A stretch of DNA of 64,000 nt, from positions 78,345 to 142,344 of the forward strand of contig NZ_JBFWFX010000007.1 of the NCBI RefSeq assembly GCF_050286925.1, given 5' to 3'. The stretch is from Caloranaerobacter sp050286925 (GTDB taxonomy: Bacteria > Bacillota > Clostridia > Tissierellales > Thermohalobacteraceae). Positions 1-8,092 of the stretch are shown one piece after another. The notes under the pieces were generated by a model. That model did not search any database and had not been told where the DNA came from. It worked only from the letters and a program-made list of their open reading frames with translations. Made by a program: the position numbers and the translations under genes. How positions within the stretch are numbered: position 1 is the stretch's first letter; each line of letters begins with the position of its first letter.

Positions 1-1
1 C

Positions 2-259
2 AAAACAGAACGAAGCAGAAAATTAATAGAACTAGGCGAAAGGCTTAACAAGATTTTCAATGAAAGATTTATAGGCAAGATAATGGATGTTTTATTTGAA
101 GAGGAAGTTAAAGGAAAATCTGGATTAATGGAAGGATATACGACAAATTATATTCGGGTTATGGCTAAAGGAGATATTTCGATTGAAGGAGAAATACTGC
201 CTGTTAAAATGAATAAAATATCAGGTGAAAATTTAATAGGTGAAATTGTAAATAAATAA
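2..259 (+). CDS. mtaB: 3' end of tRNA N6-threonylcarbamoyladenosine methylthiotransferase MtaB (partial)
   Basis: Only the last 85 codons are in the window; the gene starts upstream of it. The visible part is a short linker helix (KLIELGERLNKIF) followed by a TRAM RNA-binding domain with the pattern GLMEGYTTNYIRV and ending GENLIGEIVNK. MtaB is a radical-SAM enzyme that adds a methylthio group to t6A37 of tRNAs reading ANN codons. The catalytic domains are not visible, so the call rests on the C-terminal signature. RimO and MiaB also end in TRAM domains; the LIGEI-type ending and the position before a HIT gene and rpsU-yqeY favour MtaB. Confidence 0.75.
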   Translation, partial: KTERSRKLIELGERLNKIFNERFIGKIMDVLFEEEVKGKSGLMEGYTTNYIRVMAKGDISIEGEILPVKMNKISGENLIGEIVNK

Positions 260-316
260 AGGATTTTTTAATGGCATTGTTGAATATATAATTAGGGCAG
301 TAAGGAGGTGAACTAG

Positions 317-661
317 GTGTCTGATTGTATTTTTTGTAAGATAGTTAATGGAGAAATTCCTAGCAATAAAGTATATGAAGATGACAAAGTATTAGCATTT
401 GAAGATATTAATCCTCAAGCACCTGTTCATATACTAGTAATACCAAAAGAGCATATACCATCAATTAAAGATATAAACGAAGATAACATAGATATTATAA
501 GTCATATACATTTGGTTATAAAAAAATTAGCAAAAGAAAAAGGAATAGATCAAGATGGATTTAGGATAGTGAATAACTGTGGTGAAAAGGGAGGACAGAC
601 TGTAGGTCATTTGCACTACCATTTATTAGGTGGAAGACACTTAATGTGGCCTCCAGGTTAA
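317..661 (+). CDS. HIT-family (histidine triad) nucleotide hydrolase, HinT-like
   Basis: A 114-residue protein of normal HinT length. The histidine triad GHLHYHLLGG lies at residues 97-106, with H98, H100 and H102 spaced as His-x-His-x-His; the N-terminus has CIFCKIVNGEIPS, the typical start of the bacterial HinT/HIT-like subgroup. HinT proteins hydrolyse purine nucleoside phosphoramidates such as lysyl-AMP adducts in the cytoplasm. The start is GTG at 317, placed 6 bases after a near-perfect ribosome binding site (aaggaggtg, 302-310). It ends with WPPG, as usual for the family. It sits between mtaB and rpsU, an arrangement common in clostridia. Confidence 0.93.
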   Translation: MSDCIFCKIVNGEIPSNKVYEDDKVLAFEDINPQAPVHILVIPKEHIPSIKDINEDNIDIISHIHLVIKKLAKEKGIDQDGFRIVNNCGEKGGQTVGHLHYHLLGGRHLMWPPG

Positions 662-669
662 AATATTTG

Positions 670-698
670 TTGCATAAAACTGCTATTTAATGTATAAT
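670..698 (+). promoter_or_regulatory. Sigma-A promoter for rpsU-yqeY
   Basis: TTGCAT (670-675) and TATAAT (693-698) are separated by exactly 17 bases, a strong housekeeping-type promoter. The transcript would start near 705 and give a leader of about 70 bases before rpsU. I found no clear terminator hairpin in this leader. Confidence 0.7.
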
Positions 699-773
699 AA
701 TCTAGTGCCGAAATCTACTTACTGCGTTGTAACTTAGGAACTGTAGCAGTGGGAGAGGGGAGGGAAGAAGCAG

Positions 774-956
774 ATGACACAGGTAAGAGTTAAAGAGAAC
801 GAATCACTAGATAGTGCTCTTAGAAGATTTAAAAGACAATGTGCTATCGCTGGCGTTCTTTCTGAAGTAAGAAAGAGAGAGCATTATGAAAAGCCTAGCG
901 TAAGACGTAAAAAGAAAGCTGAAGCAGCTAGAAGAAAAAATAAGAAAAGAAGATAA
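774..956 (+). CDS. rpsU: 30S ribosomal protein S21
   Basis: A 60-residue, very basic protein with the S21 pattern: VRVKENESLDSALRRFKRQC near the start and a tail of lysine and arginine (RRKKKAEAARRKNKKRR). S21 binds the head/platform of the small ribosomal subunit and helps translation initiation. The ATG at 774 follows a G-rich ribosome binding site (ggggaggg, about 757-764). The gene is 11 bases upstream of yqeY, and the pair forms the usual Firmicute rpsU-yqeY operon driven by the promoter at 670-698. Confidence 0.97.
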   Translation: MTQVRVKENESLDSALRRFKRQCAIAGVLSEVRKREHYEKPSVRRKKKAEAARRKNKKRR

Positions 957-967
957 GAGGTGATTCA

Positions 968-1411
968 ATGTCCTTTAAGGAGAGATTAATGGCAGATTTA
1001 AAAGCCTCTATGAAAAACAAGGATAAGGTCCGCAAGGATGTTATTACAATGGTAAGGGCTGCTATTAAACAAAGAGAAGTGGATGAAAGAGTTGAGTTAA
1101 GTGATGAGGACATTATAGAACTTATCGCTAAACAGGTGAAGCAAAAGAAGGATGCTTTAAAGGACTTTGAAAAGGGTGGAAGACAAGACCTTGTAGAACT
1201 TACCCAAAAAGAAATTGATATATTAATGGAATATCTGCCTAAACAACTTTCAGAAGATGAAATTGATGAAATAGTTAAAGCTGCTATAGAAGAAATCGGC
1301 GCTAGTACTATGAAAGATATGGGAAAAGTAATGTCTTATGTAATGCTTAAGGTAAAAGGCAGAGCTGATGGAAGCTTAGTTAATAAGATTGTTAGACAAT
1401 ATTTAAAATAG
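968..1411 (+). CDS. yqeY: GatB/YqeY domain protein
   Basis: 147 residues, the normal YqeY length. The protein is all-helical with MSFKERLMADLKASMKNKDK at the N-terminus and the C-terminal GatB/YqeY tail domain pattern (MKDMGKVMSYVMLKVKGRADGSLVNKIVRQYL). The tail domain resembles that of the GatB subunit of tRNA amidotransferase, so tRNA-related binding is suspected, but the cellular role is not settled. Its ribosome binding site (agaggtgat, 956-964) overlaps the end of rpsU, showing translation in one operon. A strong terminator follows directly. Confidence 0.93.
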   Translation: MSFKERLMADLKASMKNKDKVRKDVITMVRAAIKQREVDERVELSDEDIIELIAKQVKQKKDALKDFEKGGRQDLVELTQKEIDILMEYLPKQLSEDEIDEIVKAAIEEIGASTMKDMGKVMSYVMLKVKGRADGSLVNKIVRQYLK

Positions 1412-1417
1412 ATTATA

Positions 1418-1448
1418 AACCTGGATATTTAAGTATCCAGGTTTTTTT
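1418..1448 (+). terminator. Rho-independent terminator of rpsU-yqeY
   Basis: A perfect 10-bp stem, aacctggata (1418-1427) with tatccaggtt (1434-1443), loop of 6, followed by a T-run. It closes the rpsU-yqeY operon. Confidence 0.88.
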
Positions 1449-1480
1449 GTGTGGCAAAAGTTAAGAATAGTTAATAAAAA

Positions 1481-1556
1481 TATTAAAAAATATTAAAAAA
1501 TACAAAACATAATAAAAAGGATTTATTTGACAGAAATAGAATTAAAATTATTAATA
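1481..1556 (+). promoter_or_regulatory. Upstream region of the first lipoprotein gene, with a possible promoter and a motif shared with 7091-7151
   Basis: TTGACA (1528-1533) is followed 17 bases later by attaat, a plausible but weak -10. The stretch 1515-1542 (aaggatttatttgacag, then aatagaat) closely matches 7124-7151 upstream of the permease genes, and both are preceded by aatattaaaaaata. The two loci therefore share an upstream ancestor and may be controlled together. Confidence 0.4.
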
Positions 1557-1561
1557 ATAGG

Positions 1562-1605
1562 CAAAATCTACCTTAATACAATTTATTTAAATTGAAGATT
1601 TTGTT
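1562..1605. repeat. Short interspersed repeat, copy 1
   Basis: A 44-bp sequence beginning caaaatctacctt and ending gaagattttgtt. A second copy, a few bases shorter and about 85 percent similar by eye, lies at 29524-29562 in front of dgt. The ends caaaatc and gattttg are inverted to each other, as in miniature mobile repeats or protein-binding palindromes. It lies just before the ribosome binding site of the lipoprotein gene at 1635. Confidence 0.5.
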
Positions 1606-1634
1606 ATAATAACTTGAAAGAATGGAGGATTAGC

Positions 1635-2951
1635 ATGAAAAGAGTAATTGCTATAATTTTATGTTTAACGTTAGTATTATCATTAATTGGATGTACTTCT
1701 ACTGAAAATAGTTCAAGTACAAAAAACAAAGAAATAACAATACTTGTAGACAGTGGTTCATATCACGATTTAAAGTTTAACACACCAGCTTTTAATACAT
1801 ATAAACAGAAATTTGAGAGAGAAAAGGGAATAAAAGTAAAATTTGATGTGGTAGATACAGAAAACAAAATGAAATCTAAATTATATTTAAAAGACGGTCC
1901 TACTCTAATATATGTGGCTCCATGGGCTTTTTATGGTAATTTAGTAAAAACAGGAATAGCTTTAAAGGTAGATGATAAATTAAAAAACTATGCAAAGATA
2001 TATGATAGCATTAAGGATGAGAATGGTTGTTTTATTCCAATAGGTATGGCTCACTATCCTGTAATATTAAACAGAAGGATTTTTAAAAAGTTGGGAATAG
2101 AGGAGCCTGGATTAGATTGGACTAGAGAAGATTATTTTAGGATAAGAGAAAAGTGGTTAAATGAGGAACCTCAGAATTTTACACCATTTTTATTCAAGGA
2201 ACTTATTAAAAACGCTATGGAAGAATTAGAAGTATATGATTTAAAAAATAATAGAGTTAATATTGATAAATCAAAAATGATAGAATACATAAAGAAGTTG
2301 AAGGATGAGCTACATTCTGGTAGGTATATTCTAAATGACAATTATACATTCGAAAACTATTATAGAATGTTTTATGAAATAAGGTCAGAAGAATATAAGA
2401 AAGCAAGAAAAATGACTTTATATGATGAAACAGATAGTATAAGGAGGCAGTTTTACTCTAAGAATGCATTGAATTCCCTCGGGAATAGCCTTGAAATGGA
2501 TATAAAAGAACATATTATTTTACCGCAAGTTATTGATAAATTTGATGAATTAGTATTATGGGGATTTGTTGTTAATAGAAACGGAAAAAATATTGACTTA
2601 GGTTTAGAATTTTTAAATGGGTTGTTGAGCGATGAAGTACAGCTAGAGATATTCAAAAAGAAGCGGGATTATCCTGTGAATAAAGATATAGAAGATGAAA
2701 TCGAAAAAATAGAAAAAGATAATAATGTAAACGAAAAATCTATTGCTTTGAGGAAATACATATTAAGTAAGATAAAAAGTGGGGATTATAAATCATTGAA
2801 TAATTATAACGATAAGTATTTAATTATAGATTCAGAATTAACTAGTAATATAATAAAATTTGTTTTTGCAGATAAAGATTATACAGATGAAGAGATGATC
2901 AAAGAAATAGAAAAATTTGAAAACAAACTAAATATGTGGTTAAATGAGTAA
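1635..2951 (+). CDS. Extracellular substrate-binding lipoprotein, paralogue 1
   Basis: About 438 residues. The N-terminus is a lipoprotein signal peptide, MKRVIAIILCLTLVLSLIGC, ending in a lipobox (LIGC) whose Cys would be lipidated, so the protein is anchored outside the membrane. The mature part begins with a strand EITILVDSG, as ABC transporter family 1 binding proteins do. The start ATG at 1635 has a ribosome binding site (tggagga, 1623-1629); an upstream in-frame TTG at 1614 has none. It is clearly paralogous to the genes at 3876 and 5716: all share blocks such as LDWTREDYF-IREKWL, LLSDEVQLE and a final NMWLNE. The ligand is unknown; the adjoining sugar-type permeases suggest a carbohydrate. 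Confidence 0.8.
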   Translation: MKRVIAIILCLTLVLSLIGCTSTENSSSTKNKEITILVDSGSYHDLKFNTPAFNTYKQKFEREKGIKVKFDVVDTENKMKSKLYLKDGPTLIYVAPWAFYGNLVKTGIALKVDDKLKNYAKIYDSIKDENGCFIPIGMAHYPVILNRRIFKKLGIEEPGLDWTREDYFRIREKWLNEEPQNFTPFLFKELIKNAMEELEVYDLKNNRVNIDKSKMIEYIKKLKDELHSGRYILNDNYTFENYYRMFYEIRSEEYKKARKMTLYDETDSIRRQFYSKNALNSLGNSLEMDIKEHIILPQVIDKFDELVLWGFVVNRNGKNIDLGLEFLNGLLSDEVQLEIFKKKRDYPVNKDIEDEIEKIEKDNNVNEKSIALRKYILSKIKSGDYKSLNNYNDKYLIIDSELTSNIIKFVFADKDYTDEEMIKEIEKFENKLNMWLNE

Positions 2952-2993
2952 GAATTAAAGATAAATTAATCGTTAAAGAAGGGAGAAAAATAA

Positions 2994-3845
2994 ATGGTGC
3001 AAGCAGGATTAGTATTAGAAGGCGGTGGAATGAGAGGTTGCTATACTTCAGGAGTTTTAGATTTTTTCATGGAAAAGGATTTATATTTCCCTTATATTAT
3101 AGGAGTTTCTGCAGGGGCATGTAATGCCTCGTCTTATATTTCAAGGCAAAAAGGTAGAAGTATAAAAATTAATCTTGATTATGCCCAAGATGATAGATAT
3201 ATTAGTTATAAAAATTTAATAACCAAAAGAAGTCTTTTCGGTATGGATTTTATATTTGACGAAATACCTAATAAACTTATACCATTTGATTTTGAAACTT
3301 TTAATAAAGCAAAAGAAAAATTTATTATAGTAGCTACTGATTGCAAAACTGGACAACCTGTGTATTTTGATAAAGATGAATGTGAAGATGTACTTAAAGC
3401 TATTAAGGCTTCTAGTAGTTTACCATTTGTAGCTCCAATAGTTGAAATGGGTGGAAAATTTTTGTTGGATGGAGGAATAGCAGATCCTTTGCCTATAAAA
3501 AAGGCAATAGAAGATGGAAATAAGAAGAACGTTATTGTTTTGACTAGAAATAAAGGATATAGAAAGAGACCTTTTAAGTTGAAAAAATTATTAAAGATTA
3601 TGTATTCTGAATATCCTGGGTTAATAAATGCAATGCTTAATAGATATAAAGTATATAATAATACATTAGAATATATTGAAAAGTTAGAATCAGAAAAGAA
3701 AGTTTTTGTAATTAGACCAACTAAAGATATGAAAGTAGATAGGATTGAAAGAGATGTAAAAAAACTAAAAGAATTATATGAGATGGGATATGAGGATGCA
3801 AAGAGATGCTATGATGAAATGATAAACTGGATTTGCGAGGAATAG
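2994..3845 (+). CDS. Patatin-like phospholipase (YjjU type)
   Basis: 283 residues. The family motifs are all present: the oxyanion loop GGGMRG at residues 9-14, the nucleophile elbow GVSAG (residues 38-42; Ser is catalytic) and DGGIADPLP carrying the catalytic Asp near residue 160. This is the patatin Ser-Asp dyad, found in lipid acyl hydrolases; the YjjU group acts in the cytoplasm on unknown lipids. There is no signal peptide. A ribosome binding site (agggag, about 2981-2986) precedes the ATG. The gene is inserted between two substrate-binding protein paralogues, in the same direction, with gaps of 42 and 30 bases, so it is probably co-transcribed. Confidence 0.9.
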   Translation: MVQAGLVLEGGGMRGCYTSGVLDFFMEKDLYFPYIIGVSAGACNASSYISRQKGRSIKINLDYAQDDRYISYKNLITKRSLFGMDFIFDEIPNKLIPFDFETFNKAKEKFIIVATDCKTGQPVYFDKDECEDVLKAIKASSSLPFVAPIVEMGGKFLLDGGIADPLPIKKAIEDGNKKNVIVLTRNKGYRKRPFKLKKLLKIMYSEYPGLINAMLNRYKVYNNTLEYIEKLESEKKVFVIRPTKDMKVDRIERDVKKLKELYEMGYEDAKRCYDEMINWICEE

Positions 3846-3875
3846 AAAATTTAATGTTTATGAGGTGAGATTTTT

Positions 3876-5198
3876 GTGCCTAAAATTGTATTTTTAATTT
3901 TATCTATGTTATTATTTTTAGTTGGCTGTACAGACGAAACTATATCAAAACTTGAACCAAATGCACAGAAAGGAATAACAATATTAATACAAGAGCCAAT
4001 TAACCCAATCATAGAAAGCTATAAATACAAATTTGAAAATTCAAAGGGTGTAAAAGTCAAATTCGATATAATAGATGCAGATACATTAGATGACTACATA
4101 AAAAAACTAAACATAAAGCTGTATTTAAAGAATGGTCCAACTCTTATCTATTTACCCCAGTATTTTTTTTATCAGAGTTATATAGATAGCGGTGTGACAT
4201 TAGAAGTTACAGATAGAATTACTAATCTTGAAAAGATATACGATAGTTTAAAAGAAGAAAAAGTTTATTATGTTCCTATTGGGATGTATTATGTTGCGAA
4301 AATATTAAATAAAAGCACGTTAGATGAGCTTGATGTTAAAGAGCCTAGTCTTGATTGGACTAAAGATGATTATTTAAAGATTAAAGAGAAATGGTTATCT
4401 AAAAAGCCAAGATATTTTACTTTTAAAGATTATGACGAGATTATTAAAGAGCCTTTATATAATTTGAAAATAATAGGAGAAAACAATAAGATTAGTATAA
4501 ACAACTTGAAAATTAAAGAATTTATAAAAAATACAAGAGAAAAAATATTTTCAGGCAAATACATTTTAAAAGACTATTCTTATGAAAATTACTACAAAAT
4601 TTTTATAGAAGGTATAAATACACCAGAATATCGAAGAGTTTTAAGATTTTTACAACTTGTAGATAAAGAAATTTTGGTTCGGAATTTAGGAATAAATGCA
4701 TTTGAAACAAAACGAGTAAGTGAAATGATAGATAAAGGAGATGTAATAATACTTCCAGAAGTAATTAACGAAAATAACAATTTTTTTACTTGGGGTTTTA
4801 TAGTAAATAGGAATGGTAAAAATACAAATTTAGGGATAGAATTTATTAATGGTTTATTAAGTGATGAAGTACAGCTTTCTATGTATGGTAATGGTAAATT
4901 GTTTGGAGGTTTTTATCCAGTAAATAAAAAAATAGAAAGTGAAATAGATAAAATAGATGAAATTTGTAATTATAACAAGAAAGCTGTAGAATTGAAAAAA
5001 TTTATATTAGAAAAAATAAAAAAGAGTAAAATAAGACCTTATAATTATGATGACAGAATACACCACCAAGAACTCTATGATATGCTTCATAGAGATTTAT
5101 TTAAATTTATCTTTGCAGACAAGCCTTATACAGATGAAGAGTTAAGTAGAGAATTGCAGAAATTAGAATACAAATATAATATGTGGTTGAATGAATAA
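3876..5198 (+). CDS. Extracellular substrate-binding lipoprotein, paralogue 2
   Basis: 440 residues, starting at GTG (3876) behind a good ribosome binding site (tgaggtgag, 3861-3869). The signal peptide is short and ends in the lipobox LVGC at residues 15-18. The mature domain follows the same plan as its paralogues at 1635 and 5716 (ITILIQEP strand, LDWTKDDYLKIKEKWL, WGFIVNRNGKN, GLLSDEVQL, FADKPYTDEEL, final MWLNE) but is the most diverged of the three. It has an insertion near KLFGGFYPVN. It is a likely ABC transporter binding protein with unknown ligand; divergence may mean a different ligand. Confidence 0.78.
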   Translation: MPKIVFLILSMLLFLVGCTDETISKLEPNAQKGITILIQEPINPIIESYKYKFENSKGVKVKFDIIDADTLDDYIKKLNIKLYLKNGPTLIYLPQYFFYQSYIDSGVTLEVTDRITNLEKIYDSLKEEKVYYVPIGMYYVAKILNKSTLDELDVKEPSLDWTKDDYLKIKEKWLSKKPRYFTFKDYDEIIKEPLYNLKIIGENNKISINNLKIKEFIKNTREKIFSGKYILKDYSYENYYKIFIEGINTPEYRRVLRFLQLVDKEILVRNLGINAFETKRVSEMIDKGDVIILPEVINENNNFFTWGFIVNRNGKNTNLGIEFINGLLSDEVQLSMYGNGKLFGGFYPVNKKIESEIDKIDEICNYNKKAVELKKFILEKIKKSKIRPYNYDDRIHHQELYDMLHRDLFKFIFADKPYTDEELSRELQKLEYKYNMWLNE

Positions 5199-5218
5199 TT
5201 TATCATAAATATTGTTAG

Positions 5219-5682
5219 ATGATGCTTATTTCGATTATAGCTTTTTTCATATTTTTATTTATTTTAACAATGAGAATTAAGTTACAAAAACCAGTACATT
5301 TTGGAGTTATTGCTATATTTTGTTGGGCTAGTATATTTAGAAAACAATGTTGTTTCTATAAAAAGCTTTTCAAAAGGGGAGTGGAGCATAGAACAATCTA
5401 ACCAAAAATATATTGAAGACTTTATGTTTATTTATAAAAGTATTAAAGAAGGATATTCATATCTAGAAGAAAAACTGGAATACTTTTCAAATTATTTAAT
5501 TATGTATTGACAGTCCAATAGCGGATCTAAAATATAGATTTAGATTATCCCAAGCTCATTATATGGGCAGTGTTTTTAATGGAGTAGAGCCGAACACTCT
5601 TGTTAAAAGAAATTTTATGGAAAATCAAGATGTAGTTTTAAAAAAAGCTATTGAAATAATTGAAAGTGAAATTGAATATTAA
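5219..5682 (+). pseudogene. Decayed gene fragments between two lipoprotein genes
   Basis: This stretch has short open pieces in different frames rather than one gene: a hydrophobic 60-codon piece from 5219, a 69-codon piece from 5301 to 5510, and a 58-codon piece from 5503 to 5682 that lacks a start. The last piece reads ADLKYRFRLSQAHYMGSVFNG, which resembles the N-terminus of hotdog-fold 3-aminobutyryl-CoA ammonia lyase (Kal)-like proteins; this is a weak recollection-based match. None has a convincing ribosome binding site. I read the whole interval as a graveyard of one or two inactivated genes. Confidence 0.35.
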
Positions 5683-5715
5683 AGTATATAAAATTATTGA
5701 GGTGGGGGTATGAAG

Positions 5716-7071
5716 ATGAAAAGAGTAATTGCTATAATCTTATGCTTAATCTTATTATTATCGGTAAATGGATGTACTACTGTAAAGAATAGTACAAGTG
5801 TCGACAATCAAGATAATAAAGGTAAGGAAATTACAATATTGATAGATAATTTTTTCTATTCTAAGATTAAATTTGCATTTAATACTTTAGATTTATATAA
5901 ACGTAAGTTTGAAAAAGAAAAAGGAGTAAAGGTAAATTTTGATGTAATAGATATAAATGATTATGAAAAATATCAGAAAAAGTTAAATTCAAAATTATAT
6001 TTAAAAGATGGACCTACGTTAATATATGTGTCAACATGGGATTTTTATAAACCTTTAACTGAAAAAAGTATTGCTTTAAAAGTAAAAGATAAATTAAAAA
6101 ATTATGAAAAGATATATGACTGTGTTAAAGATATAGATGGTTATTTTGTACCAATAGGTATGTATCATTATCCTATAACCTTAAATAGAAAGGTATTCGA
6201 AGAATTAGGAATAGATGAACCTAGTTTAGATTGGACTAGAGAGGATTATTTTAATATCAGAGAAAAATGGTTGACTCAGGAGCCAAAAAATTTTACAGGG
6301 ATTTTATATAAAGAACTTGTGTCGAATATAATGGAAGAGTTGGAGATATATGATATTAAAAACAATAAAGTTAATATTAATAACTCTAGAATGATAGAGT
6401 ACATAAAGAATTTGAGGGATGAAATCCATTCTGGTAAATATATTTTGAAAGATAACTATACATTTGAAAATTATTATAAAATGCTATTTGTGAAAGAATC
6501 AGATGAATATAAGGAAGCAAATGAGTCATATTGGTATAATGACACTAACAATTTAAGAAGACGATTTTATGATAAAAATGCAATGAAGTCTCTTCGTATT
6601 GGTGTTGATATGGATATTAATGATTATATTATATTACCGCAGGTGATTTTTGAATCAGAAAAACTTAGGGTATGGGGATTCATCGTAAACAAAAATGGGA
6701 AAAATGTTGATTTAGGTTTAGAATTTATAGACGGTTTATTAAGTGATGAAGTACAGCTAGAAATGTTTAGAGAAAAGTATGACTATTCTTATCCTGTAAA
6801 TAAAGAAATAGAAGAAAAAATTGAAGAAATAGAAAAAGCTAACGATGTAAATGAAAAAGCAGTTGCATTAAGGAAGTATATACTAACAAGAATAAAGAAT
6901 GGTGAGTATAAGCCGTCAAATGAATATAGTAAGATGTATGGAACTATAAGGGGAGAATTAATAAAAGAAATTACAAAATTCATATTTGCAGACAAGCCTT
7001 ATACAGATGAAAAGTTGAGCAAAGAACTACAGAAATTGGAAGATAAATATAATATGTGGTTAAATGAGTGA
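5716..7071 (+). CDS. Extracellular substrate-binding lipoprotein, paralogue 3
   Basis: About 451 residues. The ATG at 5716 is preferred over 5710 because the ribosome binding site (gaggtggggg, 5699-5708) is only two bases from 5710, and because MKRVIAIILCL then aligns exactly with the paralogue at 1635. The lipobox is SVNGC. Along its length it is far closer to paralogue 1 than to paralogue 2 (shared MIEYIKNLRDEIHSGKYIL, DNYTFENYYKM, LGLEFIDGLLSDEVQLEMF). It most likely arose by a recent duplication. It is a substrate-binding component of an ABC importer; ligand unknown. Confidence 0.8.
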   Translation: MKRVIAIILCLILLLSVNGCTTVKNSTSVDNQDNKGKEITILIDNFFYSKIKFAFNTLDLYKRKFEKEKGVKVNFDVIDINDYEKYQKKLNSKLYLKDGPTLIYVSTWDFYKPLTEKSIALKVKDKLKNYEKIYDCVKDIDGYFVPIGMYHYPITLNRKVFEELGIDEPSLDWTREDYFNIREKWLTQEPKNFTGILYKELVSNIMEELEIYDIKNNKVNINNSRMIEYIKNLRDEIHSGKYILKDNYTFENYYKMLFVKESDEYKEANESYWYNDTNNLRRRFYDKNAMKSLRIGVDMDINDYIILPQVIFESEKLRVWGFIVNKNGKNVDLGLEFIDGLLSDEVQLEMFREKYDYSYPVNKEIEEKIEEIEKANDVNEKAVALRKYILTRIKNGEYKPSNEYSKMYGTIRGELIKEITKFIFADKPYTDEKLSKELQKLEDKYNMWLNE

Positions 7072-7090
7072 TTAAAACATAATGTGTAAT

Positions 7091-7151
7091 AAATATTAAA
7101 AAATAGTAATAATTACTTTTGGAAGAAGGATTATTTTAACAGTAATAGAAT
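7091..7151 (+). promoter_or_regulatory. Upstream element duplicated from 1481-1543
   Basis: The 194-base gap before the permease genes contains aatattaaaaaatag (about 7092-7106) and aaggattattttaacag followed by aatagaat (7124-7151), the same order and spacing style as upstream of the first lipoprotein gene at 1635. This suggests a shared promoter or regulator site. No clear -35/-10 pair can be assigned here. Confidence 0.35.
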
Positions 7152-7265
7152 ATATAATGAAAAAATGAGAATAAATTATCAAATTAGAAAACAAAAGTAG
7201 TCGTATCATATTCGCAAAATTTAAAATATTCAAACTCAAACTAAAAGTAGAATATGAGGTGGAGT

Positions 7266-8090
7266 ATGTTAAAAAAATTAAGAAAATCTAAAGGTTTTTT
7301 ATTTATATTACCGAGTTTAATAGGTTTTTCAATATTATACATTATTCCTTTTATTTGGGGTTTGAAATATTCTGTAAGCAGAAGTGGTTTTGATGATACT
7401 TTTGTTGCATTTAAGAACTATAATGATGTGTTTAAGAGTAATGCATTTAATTTAGCACTAAAGAATACAGCATTATTTATGGGAATTGCTATACCACTCA
7501 TTATCGTTATTTCTTTTATATTAGCTTTAATAATTCATGAAATAAAAGCACCAAAGTTTATAAAATTATTTATTATACTTCCTATGGCTATACCTTCAGG
7601 TACAGTAGCTGGTTTTTTCAGAAAAGTATTTGGGTTTGGAGGATTTAATCTAATAAATACAGAGTATGCGATGATAGTAGTAATATTAATATTTATTTGG
7701 AGAAATACGGGTTATAATCTGATAATATACCTAGCTGGGCTGTCGCAATTAAGAAAAGAAATAATAGAAGCTTCTATGATTGATGGAGCGAATTACTTTC
7801 AGAGGCTATGGCATATCATTATTCCACTTATTACACCTACGACAGTGTTTGTTGGAATAGTAACTATAATCAATTCGTTTAAAGTATTTAAAGATATATT
7901 TGTACTACAAGGCAGCTATCCAAACCCTAAAATATATATGTTACAGCATTATATGAACAACAAATTTAGAGACCTTCAGTATGAGAAACTAACATCCGCA
8001 GCTTATGTATTTGCAACAGTAATATTTGTTTTTGCTTTCTTACTGTTCTATTTTGATAGAAAACATGCAAGAAAAGTAGGTGAAAGTTAA
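7266..8090 (+). CDS. ABC sugar-type transporter permease (MalF/UgpA-like)
   Basis: About 274 residues with six predicted membrane spans; the first begins at GFLFILPSLIGFSILY, the usual opening of MalF/UgpA-type permeases. The cytoplasmic EAA loop is clear (EASMIDGANYFQRLWHIIIPLITP, around residues 165-185), with EA-x3-DGA-x9-I-x-LP spacing; this loop docks onto the ATPase. The start at 7266 is preferred over 7254 because the ribosome binding site gaggtggag lies between them (7256-7264). It is followed 2 bases later by the partner permease. No ATPase is encoded nearby, so a shared MsmX-type ATPase is likely. Confidence 0.9.
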   Translation: MLKKLRKSKGFLFILPSLIGFSILYIIPFIWGLKYSVSRSGFDDTFVAFKNYNDVFKSNAFNLALKNTALFMGIAIPLIIVISFILALIIHEIKAPKFIKLFIILPMAIPSGTVAGFFRKVFGFGGFNLINTEYAMIVVILIFIWRNTGYNLIIYLAGLSQLRKEIIEASMIDGANYFQRLWHIIIPLITPTTVFVGIVTIINSFKVFKDIFVLQGSYPNPKIYMLQHYMNNKFRDLQYEKLTSAAYVFATVIFVFAFLLFYFDRKHARKVGES

Positions 8091-8092
8091 TT

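Noticed and set aside
774..956. A ribosomal-protein autoregulatory leader for rpsU upstream of 774
   Set aside because: I looked for a clear hairpin with pseudoknot in 700-770 but saw no convincing structure.
1614..1634. TTG start for the first lipoprotein at 1614
   Set aside because: No ribosome binding site there; ATG 1635 with tggagga fits better and matches the paralogue.
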